From an uncultured Mycoplasmatota bacterium (GTDB lineage: Bacteria > Bacillota_I > Bacilli_A > RF39 > UBA660), in NCBI GenBank assembly GCA_946486465.1, contig CAMLTY010000011.1, positions 1-33,899 of the forward strand: 33,899 nucleotides of DNA, given 5' to 3'. The stretch's first letter is position 1, and each line of letters starts with the position of its first letter. Of this stretch, positions 9,696 through 18,426 are shown in pieces. The notes under the pieces are model-generated. The model worked only from the letters and a program-made list of their open reading frames with translations, had not been told where the DNA came from and did not search any database. The translations under genes were made by a program, and so were the position numbers.

Positions 9696-10100
9696 TTATT
9701 TATGACTTGTTATTACCTTTTGAAATTCTTTATGTCTTGATTTTATATTATTCTTAAGTTGATAATGTTTACTAAAATTATGTCCTCTATCAATTTCTAC
9801 AATATCTTTATACTGTTCTATTACTAGACTTAAAGAATCTAGTGTTAAATCATCTATAGCAGGTTCTATTTCACTTAATACTAAATCATAATGTCTGTAA
9901 AATTCATCTGGTAATGGTTTTTCATTATCACGTAAGAGAATAACAATATCTCTTATTAATTCAAGTGTCTTAACATAATTAATAGCAGGTAAATCTATTT
10001 CTGTTTGTAACTTAATTTTATTTTCTAATAATTGTGTATCTAAAGCTTTTTCTTTATCAATTAATTCTAGATCAACAATTTTATCTCTTTTTTTAGACAT
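9696..10100 (-). CDS. Hypothetical cytosolic protein
   Basis: 134 aa ORF; AAGGGGTG Shine-Dalgarno and upstream TATAAT. Confidence 0.6.
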   Translation of the reverse strand: MSKKRDKIVDLELIDKEKALDTQLLENKIKLQTEIDLPAINYVKTLELIRDIVILLRDNEKPLPDEFYRHYDLVLSEIEPAIDDLTLDSLSLVIEQYKDIVEIDRGHNFSKHYQLKNNIKSRHKEFQKVITSHK

Positions 10101-10157
10101 TTATATCACCCCTTAAAGGTTCTTATATTATACACTATTTCTTAAAAAAAATGCAAT

Positions 10158-10184
10158 AAAAAAGTCCAAAGAAACGTTTTGGAT
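10158..10184 (-). terminator. Intrinsic terminator of the ncRNA
   Basis: tccaaa/ttttgga stem; T6 tract on the minus strand. Confidence 0.75.
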
Positions 10185-10348
10185 CTACGATAAAACCTAT
10201 ACTTATGTACAGGTGGGTGTATATAGTCAGTTCTTAGGATCCCTAACCAGTGGAAAGGTCTTCAACACGAACGTGACAATCATCAATACTCCCTTATCGT
10301 CTCTTTAGTCGGTTTTATACTAAGTCATCCGCATCATTTTCTTTAGAC
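10158..10348 (-). ncRNA. Structured non-coding RNA, 6S-like size (identity not established)
   Basis: Own promoter (TTGAAT 10384-10379, 18-nt spacer, TATACT 10360-10355), closing stem AUAAAACC/GGUUUUAU, internal GGGAGUAU/AUACACCC helix, UUAGG-GAU-CCUAA hairpin, terminator TCCAAA..TTTGGA-T6. Confidence 0.6.
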
Positions 10349-10376
10349 AATTATAGTATAGCACAGTTATTTTAAA

Positions 10377-11687
10377 TTATTCAATATTTTCTAATGCTTT
10401 TGTAAAATTTTCAATCAAGTGAGATACAGTGGCACATCCCATGAAGGCGACGACTCCATCTTTATCTTTTAAAACTTTACTAACTGTATCATCATCTACA
10501 AGTTCACTACCTGGAATTAGTTCTATAATATCTTCTGATTTAATTAGTGGATAGTCTTTTGGATTTTCTCTATCACATTTAATTGGGGTTAAGTATACTT
10601 TGTCAGCGACTTTTAGAGCCTCTGCAAATTCTTTTTTAAAGTGTGATGTTCTAGAATAAGTATTAGGACGAAAGACAACTGTTAATTTCTTATTAGGATA
10701 TTTTTGTCTAATCGCTTCAAGGGTAACTTTAACTTCTGTTGGGTGATGAGCATAGTCATCTACTATAATTGTATTACCCACCTTTTTCTCTGCAAAACGA
10801 CGATCAGCATTTTTAAAACTTGGTAATAACTCTTTAATTTTTTCTTTACTAACTCCTTCATCTAAAGCACAAATTATCGCACTTACTGTATTCATAACCA
10901 TATGATGTCCATATAACGGAACACTAAAATTATCTATGAACTCATCCTTTTTATATAAATCAAAACTTGAACCAGTAGTCTCTAATTTAATATTTTTAAT
11001 AATGTAGTCATTAGATTCATCTTCACCATAAAAGATTACTTCATTATTAAAGTTAATCTTTCTGATATTTTCATCATCACCACTTGCAATAACCTTTCTA
11101 GCTTTATTGGCAAACTTTTCAAAGGTTCTAATAGTATCTTCTAAATCTTTATAGATTTCTGTATGTTCAAGTTCAATACAAGTAATGATAGCAGTTGTGG
11201 GATGATAGGCAAGAAAGTGACGGTTAAATTCATCTGATTCTATTAATAATAACTTGTTTTTCATATCAATATGACCTGTTCCATCACCTATAAAGTAATT
11301 ACAACCAATGGTATCTATAAATAAATGTTTTAAAAGAGATGTTGTTGTAGTCTTTCCATGAGTCCCACTAATTGAGATAGTATTGAATTCTTTAGTTATT
11401 TCACCTACTACTTCATTATATGGTTTAAATGTAATACCTAACTCCTTTATTCTTTTAATTTCAGGATGTTCATCACTAAAAGCACGAGATGCCGTTACAA
11501 CAGTATCTTTATCTAATTTATGATTACCATCATAAAAGATTTTTATACCTCTATCTTCTAGTCCTTTTTGTGTAAATTTATAATCTTTCGCATCATCATA
11601 ACCTGATACCTCATTACCCATATCATATAACATCTGAGCAAGAGTACTCATTCCACTTCCTTTAATTCCAATACAATAATATTTCAT
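10377..11687 (-). CDS. murC: UDP-N-acetylmuramate--L-alanine ligase
   Basis: IGIKGSGMSTLAQML, SGTHGKTTTTSLL, VDDYAHHPTEVK, FRPNTYSRT. Confidence 0.9.
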   Translation of the reverse strand: MKYYCIGIKGSGMSTLAQMLYDMGNEVSGYDDAKDYKFTQKGLEDRGIKIFYDGNHKLDKDTVVTASRAFSDEHPEIKRIKELGITFKPYNEVVGEITKEFNTISISGTHGKTTTTSLLKHLFIDTIGCNYFIGDGTGHIDMKNKLLLIESDEFNRHFLAYHPTTAIITCIELEHTEIYKDLEDTIRTFEKFANKARKVIASGDDENIRKINFNNEVIFYGEDESNDYIIKNIKLETTGSSFDLYKKDEFIDNFSVPLYGHHMVMNTVSAIICALDEGVSKEKIKELLPSFKNADRRFAEKKVGNTIIVDDYAHHPTEVKVTLEAIRQKYPNKKLTVVFRPNTYSRTSHFKKEFAEALKVADKVYLTPIKCDRENPKDYPLIKSEDIIELIPGSELVDDDTVSKVLKDKDGVVAFMGCATVSHLIENFTKALENIE

Positions 11688-11779
11688 AAAAAACCTTCTT
11701 TCTTTATTTATTATACCTTATGTTATATAGATTTTAAAATATACTCTACTTGATATTATTTACCAAGTTCTTCCTTTCA

Positions 11780-13057
11780 TCATATTTTAATATATTTAGT
11801 ATTTGGTCCTTTACCTATCTTTTTAATTATTTTATCACTTATCATTTTGCTAAGAACATTAGAAGTAGTAGTCTTCTCTTTATCTAATAGTCTTTCTGCT
11901 TCTTTTCTTGTTATTTCTCCATTTATATTAAGATAATCAATTATTATTTTATAATCATCTTTTGCAGCTAGTTTATCAATAGTAATTCTTGGAAGTCTCA
12001 CTACAAATGAAGAAGGTAAGGCATTTACAAGAAAATCCAAATTTTTACTTTTATAATAAGAATTAACTCTTCTAAGTCCACTGCCAATCGCTTCTACACG
12101 TTTTAATCGCATAAATATTGATTGTAAATGAGGATTTCTTGAGGTAGATAATCCTGCTAGTACATCTTCTATTGTAATATTTCCATATAATGAACCATAA
12201 CTTATAAATTCAATACTATCATCTTTATATATATTAATAATATTAGAAGTTAATACCGAGTAATCACGATGTATTAAGGAATTAAGTATAATTTCTCGTA
12301 AAATAAATTCAGGATATTCTTCTATATCTTCTCTTATACTACTATCTATTAGCCCATATGTTGCAGAATTAATTTTTAAATAAGATAAAGTCTTATCATA
12401 TACTTCTAAAAGTGAGCCTCCAAATTCTTTTCTATCTAAGAAGTTAGTTTTGTTAACTGATTGATATGTTGCAACTTTAACTGTATAAGGATTCTGATCT
12501 GATAGTAGTAAAGCTAAGTTTGTATAATTACCATTATTATCAAGCATAAATAAATTTTTCATAATATTTTTATTATTAATATCTATATTTATTCCCATAA
12601 AAGCTTCACGAATATAATTAAAAGTTAAATTCTGATTATTTGCAACTGAGGTTTCAAATGTTATATTACTATTTTTAATAATCATTTGTTTAACTGTCTC
12701 TTCTGTAGCAGGCATTGAACAAGAACCATTTCTTATATAAGTTCCTTTAATAATACCTTTATCTTTTAATGAATATATATTAACACCTTTACTTACGTTT
12801 ATTATAATATAGTCTTTATTATCTAAAGTAGCGTTATTTATAGATACAAACACTGAACAATCAGGTACTATTTTTCCTCTAATACCATTTGATATTTTTT
12901 CTTCTGTTTCCTTAACATTTTCTAAACCAATTAATTCTCCATTATCATTATAACCAATATATATAGTTCCACTACCAGAATTTAAAAAAGCAACTATTTC
13001 TTTATATATATTTTCTGTATATAGTTCTTTAAATTCTATATTTTCATTTTCTTGCAT
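11780..13057 (-). CDS. AlbA_2/Schlafen-like DNA-binding ATP-binding regulator
   Basis: ENENIEFKELYTENIYKEIVAFLNSGSGTIYIGYNDNGELIGL; IREIILNSLIHRDYS; C-terminal wHTH-like region. ATG at 13057 has AAGGACGG upstream and sits downstream of TATAAT. Confidence 0.85.
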   Translation of the reverse strand: MQENENIEFKELYTENIYKEIVAFLNSGSGTIYIGYNDNGELIGLENVKETEEKISNGIRGKIVPDCSVFVSINNATLDNKDYIIINVSKGVNIYSLKDKGIIKGTYIRNGSCSMPATEETVKQMIIKNSNITFETSVANNQNLTFNYIREAFMGINIDINNKNIMKNLFMLDNNGNYTNLALLLSDQNPYTVKVATYQSVNKTNFLDRKEFGGSLLEVYDKTLSYLKINSATYGLIDSSIREDIEEYPEFILREIILNSLIHRDYSVLTSNIINIYKDDSIEFISYGSLYGNITIEDVLAGLSTSRNPHLQSIFMRLKRVEAIGSGLRRVNSYYKSKNLDFLVNALPSSFVVRLPRITIDKLAAKDDYKIIIDYLNINGEITRKEAERLLDKEKTTTSNVLSKMISDKIIKKIGKGPNTKYIKI

Positions 13058-13111
13058 CTTTATCACCGTCCTTATATACATTATACAATACTTTTTTAAT
13101 TTTGTAAGAAA

Positions 13112-13150
13112 AATCGTTCAATAATCGTTCAATCGTTCAATAATCGTTCA
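13112..13150. promoter_or_regulatory. Four-copy iteron operator (aatcgttca x4)
   Basis: aatcgttca at 13112, 13123, 13131, 13142; start spacing 11/8/11, directly upstream of the AlbA_2 gene promoter. Confidence 0.8.
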
Positions 13151-13332
13151 TTTTTGTATAAATAACTTGACATTATTTACCAATTTCTTCAAGCATCATT
13201 TGTTATTTTATCAATATCAAAAAAACAAATTAATTCCTTGTTTCCTTTAAAGATAATAATATTGGATACTTGAAATTACTATATATTTATGATACTATGA
13301 ATATGTAAAAGAAATTTACATATTATAAAAAA

Positions 13333-13423
13333 AGAGGAATACCTAGTTTGCGTTTCGGGTGTTACCTCTAAAAAGGTTTAGAAGTAAAACCCCTATTCAC
13401 AAAGATGTAATAGGGTGTTTTAC
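13333..13423 (+). ncRNA. Candidate antisense RNA (antitoxin) convergent with toxin mRNA
   Basis: agaggaatacc...gggtgttacctct hairpin then shared terminator; upstream TTGAAA-17-TACTAT (13270-13298) or the TATTAT at 13321. Confidence 0.55.
13384..13423. terminator. Bidirectional terminator shared by toxin mRNA and antisense RNA
   Basis: gtaaaacccctatt...aatagggtgttttac inverted repeat with one bulged base, A4/T4 on both sides. Confidence 0.75.
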
Positions 13424-13491
13424 TATCTATAAATAATTAGGAGTATAATTATAATTAATAATATTACTATCATGAAGTCCTTCTTACTCAT
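13423..13491 (-). CDS. 22-aa hydrophobic peptide, candidate type I toxin
   Basis: ATGAGTAAGAAGGACTTCATGATAGTAATATTATTAATTATAATTATACTCCTAATTATTTATAGATAG = MSKKDFMIVILLIIIILLIIYR*; AGGGGAGA Shine-Dalgarno 5 nt upstream. Not in ORF track. Confidence 0.75.
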   Translation of the reverse strand: MSKKDFMIVILLIIIILLIIYR

Positions 13492-13572
13492 AAATATCTC
13501 CCCTTTCTCCCCCTGAATAATAATAGAGTTATGAAAGAGGCAAAACACCTCTACTAGGTATTCCTAGTAGAT

Positions 13573-13601
13573 ATAATAGCATGTCTAACACAACAAATCA
13601 A
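13573..13601 (-). promoter_or_regulatory. Promoter of toxin mRNA
   Basis: Minus strand TTGATT-17-TATTAT, followed by 5'-end hairpin CTACTAGG-AATA-CCTAGTAG (13551-13570). Confidence 0.65.
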
Positions 13602-13645
13602 GCGAACATGATACAGAAAATTTGTTCTTTAGAAAAGAGGTAAAT

Positions 13646-14542
13646 ATGTTAGAATTATATAAAAAATGTAATTTATGTCCAAGAAATTGTTTAATAGATA
13701 GGTCTAAAACTTTAGGATATTGTAAAGCGACTGATAAAGTTAAAGTGGCAAGGAGTGCTCTACACTACTTTGAAGAGCCTTCTATATCAGGTAATAATGG
13801 CAGTGGTACTATCTTCTTTAGTAATTGTAATTTAAAGTGTTGTTATTGTCAGAATAAAGAGATATCTACTGATGGCTTTGGTAAAGAAATAACTATAGAA
13901 AGACTTTCTGAAATGATGCTAGAGTTAGAAGAAAAACATGCTAACAATATTAATTTAGTTACTCCTACTCACTATGTTCCTAGTATTATAGAGGCGATTA
14001 AACTAGCAAGAAGTAAGGGTTTATCTATTCCTATAGTTTATAATACTAGTGGTTATGAAAGTGTAGAGACACTAAAACTATTAGAGGGTTATATTGATAT
14101 TTATTTAACGGACTTTAAGTATTCTGACAATAAATTAGGTAAAGATTTATCAAAATGCCCTAACTATTTTGAAGTTGCTAGTAAAGCATTAGATGAAATG
14201 TATAGACAAACAGGCAAAAATAAATTTAATGATAATGGTCTAATGACTAAAGGTATTATTGTTAGATGTTTAGTCTTACCTACTAAGAGTGATGATACTA
14301 AAAAGATAATAAATTATTTATATAAAAAATACCAAGATAATATCTATCTTAGTATTATGAATCAGTATACACCTGTTAATTATATTAAAGATTATCCTTT
14401 CTTAAATAAAAATGTTAATGAGGATGAATACAATGACGTAATAGACTATGCCATAGATTTAGGTATTAAAAATGCTTATATGCAAGAAGGTGGTACTTGT
14501 AGTGAATCATTTATACCTAGTTTTAATCTTGAAGGTGTTTAA
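13646..14542 (+). CDS. Radical SAM protein, PflA-like activating enzyme (COG1313-type)
   Basis: CNLCPRNC, FFSNCNLKCCYCQNKEIS, LTDFKYSD. ATG at 13646 with AAAGAGG upstream. Confidence 0.88.
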   Translation: MLELYKKCNLCPRNCLIDRSKTLGYCKATDKVKVARSALHYFEEPSISGNNGSGTIFFSNCNLKCCYCQNKEISTDGFGKEITIERLSEMMLELEEKHANNINLVTPTHYVPSIIEAIKLARSKGLSIPIVYNTSGYESVETLKLLEGYIDIYLTDFKYSDNKLGKDLSKCPNYFEVASKALDEMYRQTGKNKFNDNGLMTKGIIVRCLVLPTKSDDTKKIINYLYKKYQDNIYLSIMNQYTPVNYIKDYPFLNKNVNEDEYNDVIDYAIDLGIKNAYMQEGGTCSESFIPSFNLEGV

Positions 14543-15137
14543 GACGTTCTACTTTAGAATAAATACAACCACAATAGTCTTGTCTATATAGATTATAGAT
14601 ATGAGATAGTTCTATACTTCTTTTATAACCATTTTTCTTTTTAAAGTCTGCATATAAATAATTAATATTATATTTTTTAGATAACTCTTCTCCTATTTCA
14701 TTTAACCATTTACTATTCTTATAAGGACTAATGGATAAGGTTGTTGTAAAGTAATCAAAGTTATGTTCTTTGGCAATTCTTGCAGTCTCTTCTAATCTTA
14801 AGTTATAACACTTATAACATCTAATATCCCCTTCTTTTAAGTCTTCTAAGCCACGAGATATATCTAAAAACTTTTCCTTATCATAATTGCAATCTAAAAG
14901 TTTAATATCATAACCTACTAGTTTAATAAATTTTTCTAACTCTTCTTTTCTTTTAAGATACTCTTTATAATCAGTGATATTTGGATTATAAAATAAAATT
15001 GTTATATCAAAGTATTCTGATATTTTCTCTAAGACTGATGAAGAACAAGGGGCACAACAAGCATGCAATAATAATGTTGGTTTATTATTTAAATCAATTC
15101 TATCTAATATCTTTTCACATTCTAAATTATAGTTCAT
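14523..15137 (-). CDS. queH: Epoxyqueuosine reductase QueH (DUF208)
   Basis: LLLHACCAPCSSSVLE, FYNPNITDYKEYLKRKEEL, CYKCYNLRL, DYCGCIYS. Confidence 0.92.
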   Translation of the reverse strand: MNYNLECEKILDRIDLNNKPTLLLHACCAPCSSSVLEKISEYFDITILFYNPNITDYKEYLKRKEELEKFIKLVGYDIKLLDCNYDKEKFLDISRGLEDLKEGDIRCYKCYNLRLEETARIAKEHNFDYFTTTLSISPYKNSKWLNEIGEELSKKYNINYLYADFKKKNGYKRSIELSHIYNLYRQDYCGCIYSKVERLKHLQD

Positions 15138-16457
15138 TTAATCATCGCCTTTTATTAAAAATGTTGCATATAAAGGTATGGACTTAATATTAGTTTTAGG
15201 ATCATATCCAAAATCTTTAGTACTTATTCTAATTGCATATTTTGGTTTAAATTTTTCTATATATAATTTTAAACTTTTAGATTGAGTAGCATTTACTGCC
15301 TTTACTTCTACTGGTATAATTCCATCTTTTGTATATAATAGAAAATCAACTTCACTTGTATTATTACTTCTATAATAATACAAATCAAATCCATTACATA
15401 CTAACTGATTAGCAACAAAGTTTTCTGCTATTACACCTTTATATAGTGATATATTATCACTTAAAATATCTTCGATATTTAGTTTTAAAATATTATTAAG
15501 TATACCTACATCACTTAAATATAATTTAAAAGTATCAACATCTACAAAGCCTTCAAGAGGTATTTCTGGAGTTTTAATAGCTTTACAACGTAAAACCATA
15601 TTACTAGCTTCTAACCAATCAATAGCAGTAGCATATTCTCTTCTTCTAGCATCTTTAGATACATTAGAATATTGAAATTTATTAGAAATATTAGATAATT
15701 GAGATGGTAGGGAATCATATACTCTATTTATTCTTAAAGCTTCGCTTTCATTAGTAACATATTTATCCATATCTTTAAAATATGAACTAACAATATCAGT
15801 TAAAATAGTTTTATCATACTTAATATAATCACCATTAGTCTTAACCATACTACTAACACTTTCAGGCATGCCACCTGTTATTAAATATATTCTATATAAA
15901 TTTAAAGCTTTTTCGTGAATCGGAGATGTTATTTGCTTATTATTTTTATAACAATCTTTAATAAGATCTATTAACATTTCTTGATTCATAGCAACTAAAA
16001 ATTCTTCAAAGTCCATTGGATACATATTTAACATTTTTACTTTACCTACCGGAAAAGAAAATTTTGATCTTTTTAATTTTACGCCCAAAAGACTTCCAGC
16101 ACAAATTATTCTAACATTATTATGGTTTTCTTGGAAGTATTTAAGTTCTGAAATTAATTTTTCACTCTCTTGTATCTCATCAATGAAAAGAATAGTATCT
16201 TCCTTTTCAAAATCAAAATCTAGTAATAGCTTTAATCTATTAAACTTTTCAATTGATGTTAAATTAGAATTATATAACTCTATTACATTAGTATTTTCAA
16301 ATAGATTAACATAAACATAATTACTATATTCATTTTTACAAAATTCATTTATTATGTAAGTCTTACCAGATTGTCTAACTCCAAGTATCATTAAAGGTTT
16401 TACATTATCATTATTATTTTTCCATTTTAATAATTCCTCATATATTTTTCTTTTCAT
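15138..16457 (-). CDS. AAA+ ATPase with DUF4143 C-terminal domain
   Basis: LGVRQSGKTYIINEF, ILFIDEIQE, ITGGMPESV, SEVDFLLYTKDGIIPVEVKA. Confidence 0.88.
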   Translation of the reverse strand: MKRKIYEELLKWKNNNDNVKPLMILGVRQSGKTYIINEFCKNEYSNYVYVNLFENTNVIELYNSNLTSIEKFNRLKLLLDFDFEKEDTILFIDEIQESEKLISELKYFQENHNNVRIICAGSLLGVKLKRSKFSFPVGKVKMLNMYPMDFEEFLVAMNQEMLIDLIKDCYKNNKQITSPIHEKALNLYRIYLITGGMPESVSSMVKTNGDYIKYDKTILTDIVSSYFKDMDKYVTNESEALRINRVYDSLPSQLSNISNKFQYSNVSKDARRREYATAIDWLEASNMVLRCKAIKTPEIPLEGFVDVDTFKLYLSDVGILNNILKLNIEDILSDNISLYKGVIAENFVANQLVCNGFDLYYYRSNNTSEVDFLLYTKDGIIPVEVKAVNATQSKSLKLYIEKFKPKYAIRISTKDFGYDPKTNIKSIPLYATFLIKGDD

Positions 16458-16519
16458 ACATAGTTCTCCTCTTATAAGGATATAATATCATTAATTATTA
16501 AACATTTCAATCATTTTAT

Positions 16520-16572
16520 CACGTTTTTTATAGGACTTTTTATGATGATTTACACGTTTTTCATAGGACTTT
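16520..16572. repeat. 20-bp direct repeat pair upstream of the DUF4143 ATPase gene
   Basis: cacgttttttataggacttt (16520-16539) and cacgtttttcataggacttt (16553-16572), one mismatch, 33-bp period. Confidence 0.75.
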
Positions 16573-16577
16573 CACTT

Positions 16578-17501
16578 TTATTTATCACATTTTATTAATC
16601 TTAAGCTCTTTTCTTTTTCATATATCTTATTATAATTCTCAGTAATATTTCGATAATTATCAAAGTTTTGAATATAAAATTCCATAAATAAGTCTTGATT
16701 AGCTTCATATTTACTAATAGTAGCATTTGCAATATATATTAATTCATCAGCTTTTTCTCTAGAAATCGGTGGTACTTTTCTATAATCTATGAACTCATCA
16801 TTCCACAAACTATAATCATAACTATATAATGGAAAAACCAAATTATAATCATCAATTGAAGAAGCAAACCCGTTAGATGCACCAAATATTTTAAATTGAC
16901 TTGAGGTTAAATCAAGAAAATAGTTATAATCATTTTCGCTTATAAAATTAATTACATGATTAGGATTATTAGACATATTCTTATGAATATTACTTAAAAA
17001 AAGTCTAATTTCATTTATATTATAGTCTATCTCATTAGCATCAACTCTAACCATATTGTTTTCAATATTAAATCTATCAAGTACTTTCTTAGTAAAAGCT
17101 GCAGTATGACGACAACAGCCAATACCAGTAAATATTTTTAAAGCAGCATGTAATGTTTTATCATCAAGAAACTCTTTAATATCTTTTATAACTTCTTTAG
17201 AAGAATATCTACATATTAAAGATAAATATCCTTCATGAATTAAAATAGCATTAAAAATAGATATCTCTATACCAGTTTTAAAATTAAAAGTATTAGCAAG
17301 AGATACTATATTATCCAAAACTTTATCAAAATCTTCTTTCATTTGTTGATGGATTGAATCATTTGTATAAGTAGATAGATAATTATTTAACTCTTTTTGT
17401 TTCCTAGATAAAGCTTTTACCTCTTCCCACGTTTTTCTAACTTCTTGCCATCCTTCTTTCTCTTGTTCTATATATTCTCTTATTTTTTCATCTATAAACA
17501 T
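16578..17501 (-). CDS. Hypothetical protein with transglutaminase-like Cys/His/Asp arrangement
   Basis: GIGCCRHTAAFTKKVLDRF, NPNHVINFI, NYFLDLTSSQF in the order expected for a transglutaminase-like triad. Confidence 0.5.
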   Translation of the reverse strand: MFIDEKIREYIEQEKEGWQEVRKTWEEVKALSRKQKELNNYLSTYTNDSIHQQMKEDFDKVLDNIVSLANTFNFKTGIEISIFNAILIHEGYLSLICRYSSKEVIKDIKEFLDDKTLHAALKIFTGIGCCRHTAAFTKKVLDRFNIENNMVRVDANEIDYNINEIRLFLSNIHKNMSNNPNHVINFISENDYNYFLDLTSSQFKIFGASNGFASSIDDYNLVFPLYSYDYSLWNDEFIDYRKVPPISREKADELIYIANATISKYEANQDLFMEFYIQNFDNYRNITENYNKIYEKEKSLRLIKCDK

Positions 17502-17612
17502 AACTATCCCCCTTTAAGCGTGAGTATATTGTATCACTTTATAATAATCATATCAATATCATAAATTCTCTTTTTTTAGCATATTTATTACTGAAAAGGA
17601 AACAGTGATACT

Positions 17613-18377
17613 ATGTCTAACTTTACTTATGCATTTTTATTATCTACTTTAGCAGGTCTTTCTACTTTAATTGGTTTTATTCCTCTACTTTTTAAGTTAA
17701 AGAATGAAAAATATATTATCTTAGCATCTTTATCTTTTGCAAGTGGTGTAATGATTTGTGTATCTCTTACTGATTTAATACCTGAATCTTTTAATCTCCT
17801 AACTACTATATTTAAAGGTTTCCCTGCTCTTTTATTTTTATTAATATTTATTTGTCTAGGAGTTATTATTTCTATGTTAATAGATAAGTTCTTACCTAAT
17901 AATGATAATAAATCTATTAGTAATAAAAAACTATATAGATTAGGTCTTGTTTCAATGCTTGCTATTATTATGCATAATATTCCTGAAGGAGTTGCTACAT
18001 TTCTTTCTAGTTCTACTAATATGAGTTTAGGATTATCTTTGGCCCTTGCTATTAGTTTTCATAATATCCCAGAAGGAATAAGTATAGCAATTCCTATATA
18101 CTTTAGTACTAAATCTAGACTTAAAGCTTTTCTTTATACTTTGATATCAGGCTTATCAGAACCACTAGGTGCGATACTTGCATATCTATTTTTATCTTCT
18201 ATCATTAATAACTTTATTATGAGTATAATTCTATCTATAATTGCAGGGATTATGATACATATTAGTATTTATGAACTATTAAGTGAATCTTTAAGTTATA
18301 AAAAAAGAAAACTAACCTTTATCTTTTTTAGTATAGGTTTTATCTTTATGTTAATATCTCACTTCTTATTAGGTTAA
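17613..18377 (+). CDS. ZIP family metal transporter
   Basis: HNIPEGVATFLSSS and HNIPEGISIAIPIYF motifs; multiple TM helices. Confidence 0.92.
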   Translation: MSNFTYAFLLSTLAGLSTLIGFIPLLFKLKNEKYIILASLSFASGVMICVSLTDLIPESFNLLTTIFKGFPALLFLLIFICLGVIISMLIDKFLPNNDNKSISNKKLYRLGLVSMLAIIMHNIPEGVATFLSSSTNMSLGLSLALAISFHNIPEGISIAIPIYFSTKSRLKAFLYTLISGLSEPLGAILAYLFLSSIINNFIMSIILSIIAGIMIHISIYELLSESLSYKKRKLTFIFFSIGFIFMLISHFLLG

Positions 18378-18426
18378 TTTTTCACTTCTAATTGATTAAC
18401 ACTAATTTTTATTGTACAATAGAAAT

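Noticed and set aside
9527-9757. Plus-strand ORFs at 9527-9757, 14981-15187, 19967-20170, 22372-22563, 25249-25509 and 29422-29622
   Set aside because: All overlap better-supported minus-strand genes and lack start-site signals.
13112-13150. CRISPR array interpretation of the aatcgttca repeats
   Set aside because: Repeats are 9 bp with 2-bp or no spacers and no cas genes; operator iterons fit better.
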